Source of the DNA: Globomyces pollinis-pini
Lineage: Eukaryota; Chytridiomycota; Chytridiomycetes; Rhizophydiales; Globomycetaceae
DNA length: 58,886 nt
Assembly: GCA_025399215.1 (NCBI GenBank)
Contig: MU621154.1
Location: forward strand, 1-58,886
Reading direction: 5' to 3'
Part shown: piece after piece, positions 58,070 through 58,886 of the stretch
How positions within the stretch are numbered: position 1 is the stretch's first letter
Layout of the letters: every line of letters starts with the position of its first letter
Translations under genes and position numbers: made by a program
The notes under the pieces: generated by a model
What the model saw: the letters and a program-made list of their open reading frames with translations, nothing else
Told to the model about the DNA's origin: nothing
Databases searched by the model: none

Positions 58070-58886
58070 TCTTGATTAATACAAAACTATTTAATAATTG
58101 CTATTTGCCCTGTAAATAGAGTTCCAATCTAAATTAATTTAGCTAACTTAGATTTATTTTAGGTATACCTTTTTGGTTTGATGGCTTGATCTTAACAAAA
58201 TAAAGACTTTCCTAAATCTACATCTCAAATCAATTCAATTTTTAGTGAAATTTTATAGTAACTAGTGAAACTGGATACTTTGACATGTAAATTGTTACAC
58301 AAGAGTTGAGTTGGACTCTTAAGTGAATTTTCTAATACATACAAACATTTAGGACTCGCTGGCATAGTTCTATTAAAATTGTGTTCCTGTTTCTTACATC
58401 AAAATGTCATTCGTTTTCTCAAAATTGACTTGAGCAATAGTCAAAGACTGAACGTGAGTACATTAATATTTAGTAGCTAATTGAATGATTTTGTAAATAT
58501 CTTTGTAATTCTTGTAAACTGTTGTGAATCAACATCACGTTGACCAAGAGTGCCGATAATCTGGTTGATGAGTGTTTTGCTTTCTGCATCTTGGCAGACC
58601 CATGCATCACTAAAGCTGTGTGCATTCTTCCACATTTAAAAGGGTTGTCAGTTACTTGTGGTTTCCAATTTTAATTTATACAATCTTCCTATGAAACGGA
58701 TAAGAACATGTGACGACCCCTACTGTTGGTTTTACATTTATATATGCTTCAATTATCTCCAAATAGCGAAATATACGAATATGGCGTTTGTGTTCCAATA
58801 CATTACGGTTCATTCTAAAACAGCCAATCGAACTGTTTAATATTGTATGAATTAACTTGACCGTCTCGTTGTAAAAATATTCAGCT
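58070..58886. other. Intergenic region to window end
   Basis: More than 800 AT-rich bases. No coding frame with family resemblance was found and no tRNA-like structure was recognised. The 60-residue frame at 58658-58840 is treated as chance. Confidence 0.45.

Noticed and set aside
58658..58840. 60-residue frame near the window end
   Set aside because: No family resemblance and no splice partner; consistent with chance.

Overview
This window is nuclear DNA from a compact, AT-rich fungal genome. The fungal markers are a family-2 chitin synthase, lanosterol synthase, two M36 fungalysins, BIM1/X325-like copper-type secreted proteins, a fungal-type NADPH oxidase and a fungal SSS symporter. About 33 protein-coding genes sit in 58.9 kb, many of them with start codons tens of bases apart. 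Introns are extremely short: about 110 GT-AG introns can be placed by reading frame and protein family, and most are only 23-38 nt. This and the gene set suggest an early-diverging (zygomycete- or zoosporic-grade) fungus, but the species cannot be named from the sequence alone. All gene models here were spliced by hand; for every complete model the summed exon length is a multiple of three.

Layout. 1-2177 is gene-poor, with a diverged repeat pair and a decayed or unresolved coding stretch. 2178-14473 holds a small CRIB protein, an unknown protein, ubiquitin-eL40, a CaMKK-type kinase, a cAMP phosphodiesterase, an RRM protein, an unknown protein, a GRAM protein, an NAA50-like acetyltransferase and mitochondrial EF-G2. 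14546-28161 holds a SIRT4-type sirtuin, a ZIP zinc transporter, fungalysin 1, an S10 carboxypeptidase, N-myristoyltransferase, ETF-QO and chitin synthase. 29381-32852 holds a divergent pair of BIM1/X325-like secreted proteins followed by fungalysin 2. 33290-45073 holds an SSS symporter, SDHAF4, an NHX exchanger, Rab escort protein, RAD9, a tyrosine aminotransferase, a small unknown and a Gdt1-type Mn/Ca transporter. 45383-58069 holds importin beta, lanosterol synthase, small unknowns, a GNAT protein, an F-box protein, a NADPH oxidase and an EEP-family hydrolase.

Themes. The secreted or lumenal hydrolases (two M36, one S10) and the two BIM1/X325-like proteins lie within 16 kb and several have clear TATA boxes, which suggests an inducible extracellular programme. 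The other genes are housekeeping functions with no operon-like logic.

The most unusual signal is intron architecture. Every intron of 54-62 nt found here (RAD9, tyrosine aminotransferase, importin beta, Rab escort protein) divides exactly into two intron-sized units at an internal AG|GT, and an 80-nt RAD9 intron divides into three units (26+28+26). These look like ultrashort introns stacked end to end with zero-length exons between them.
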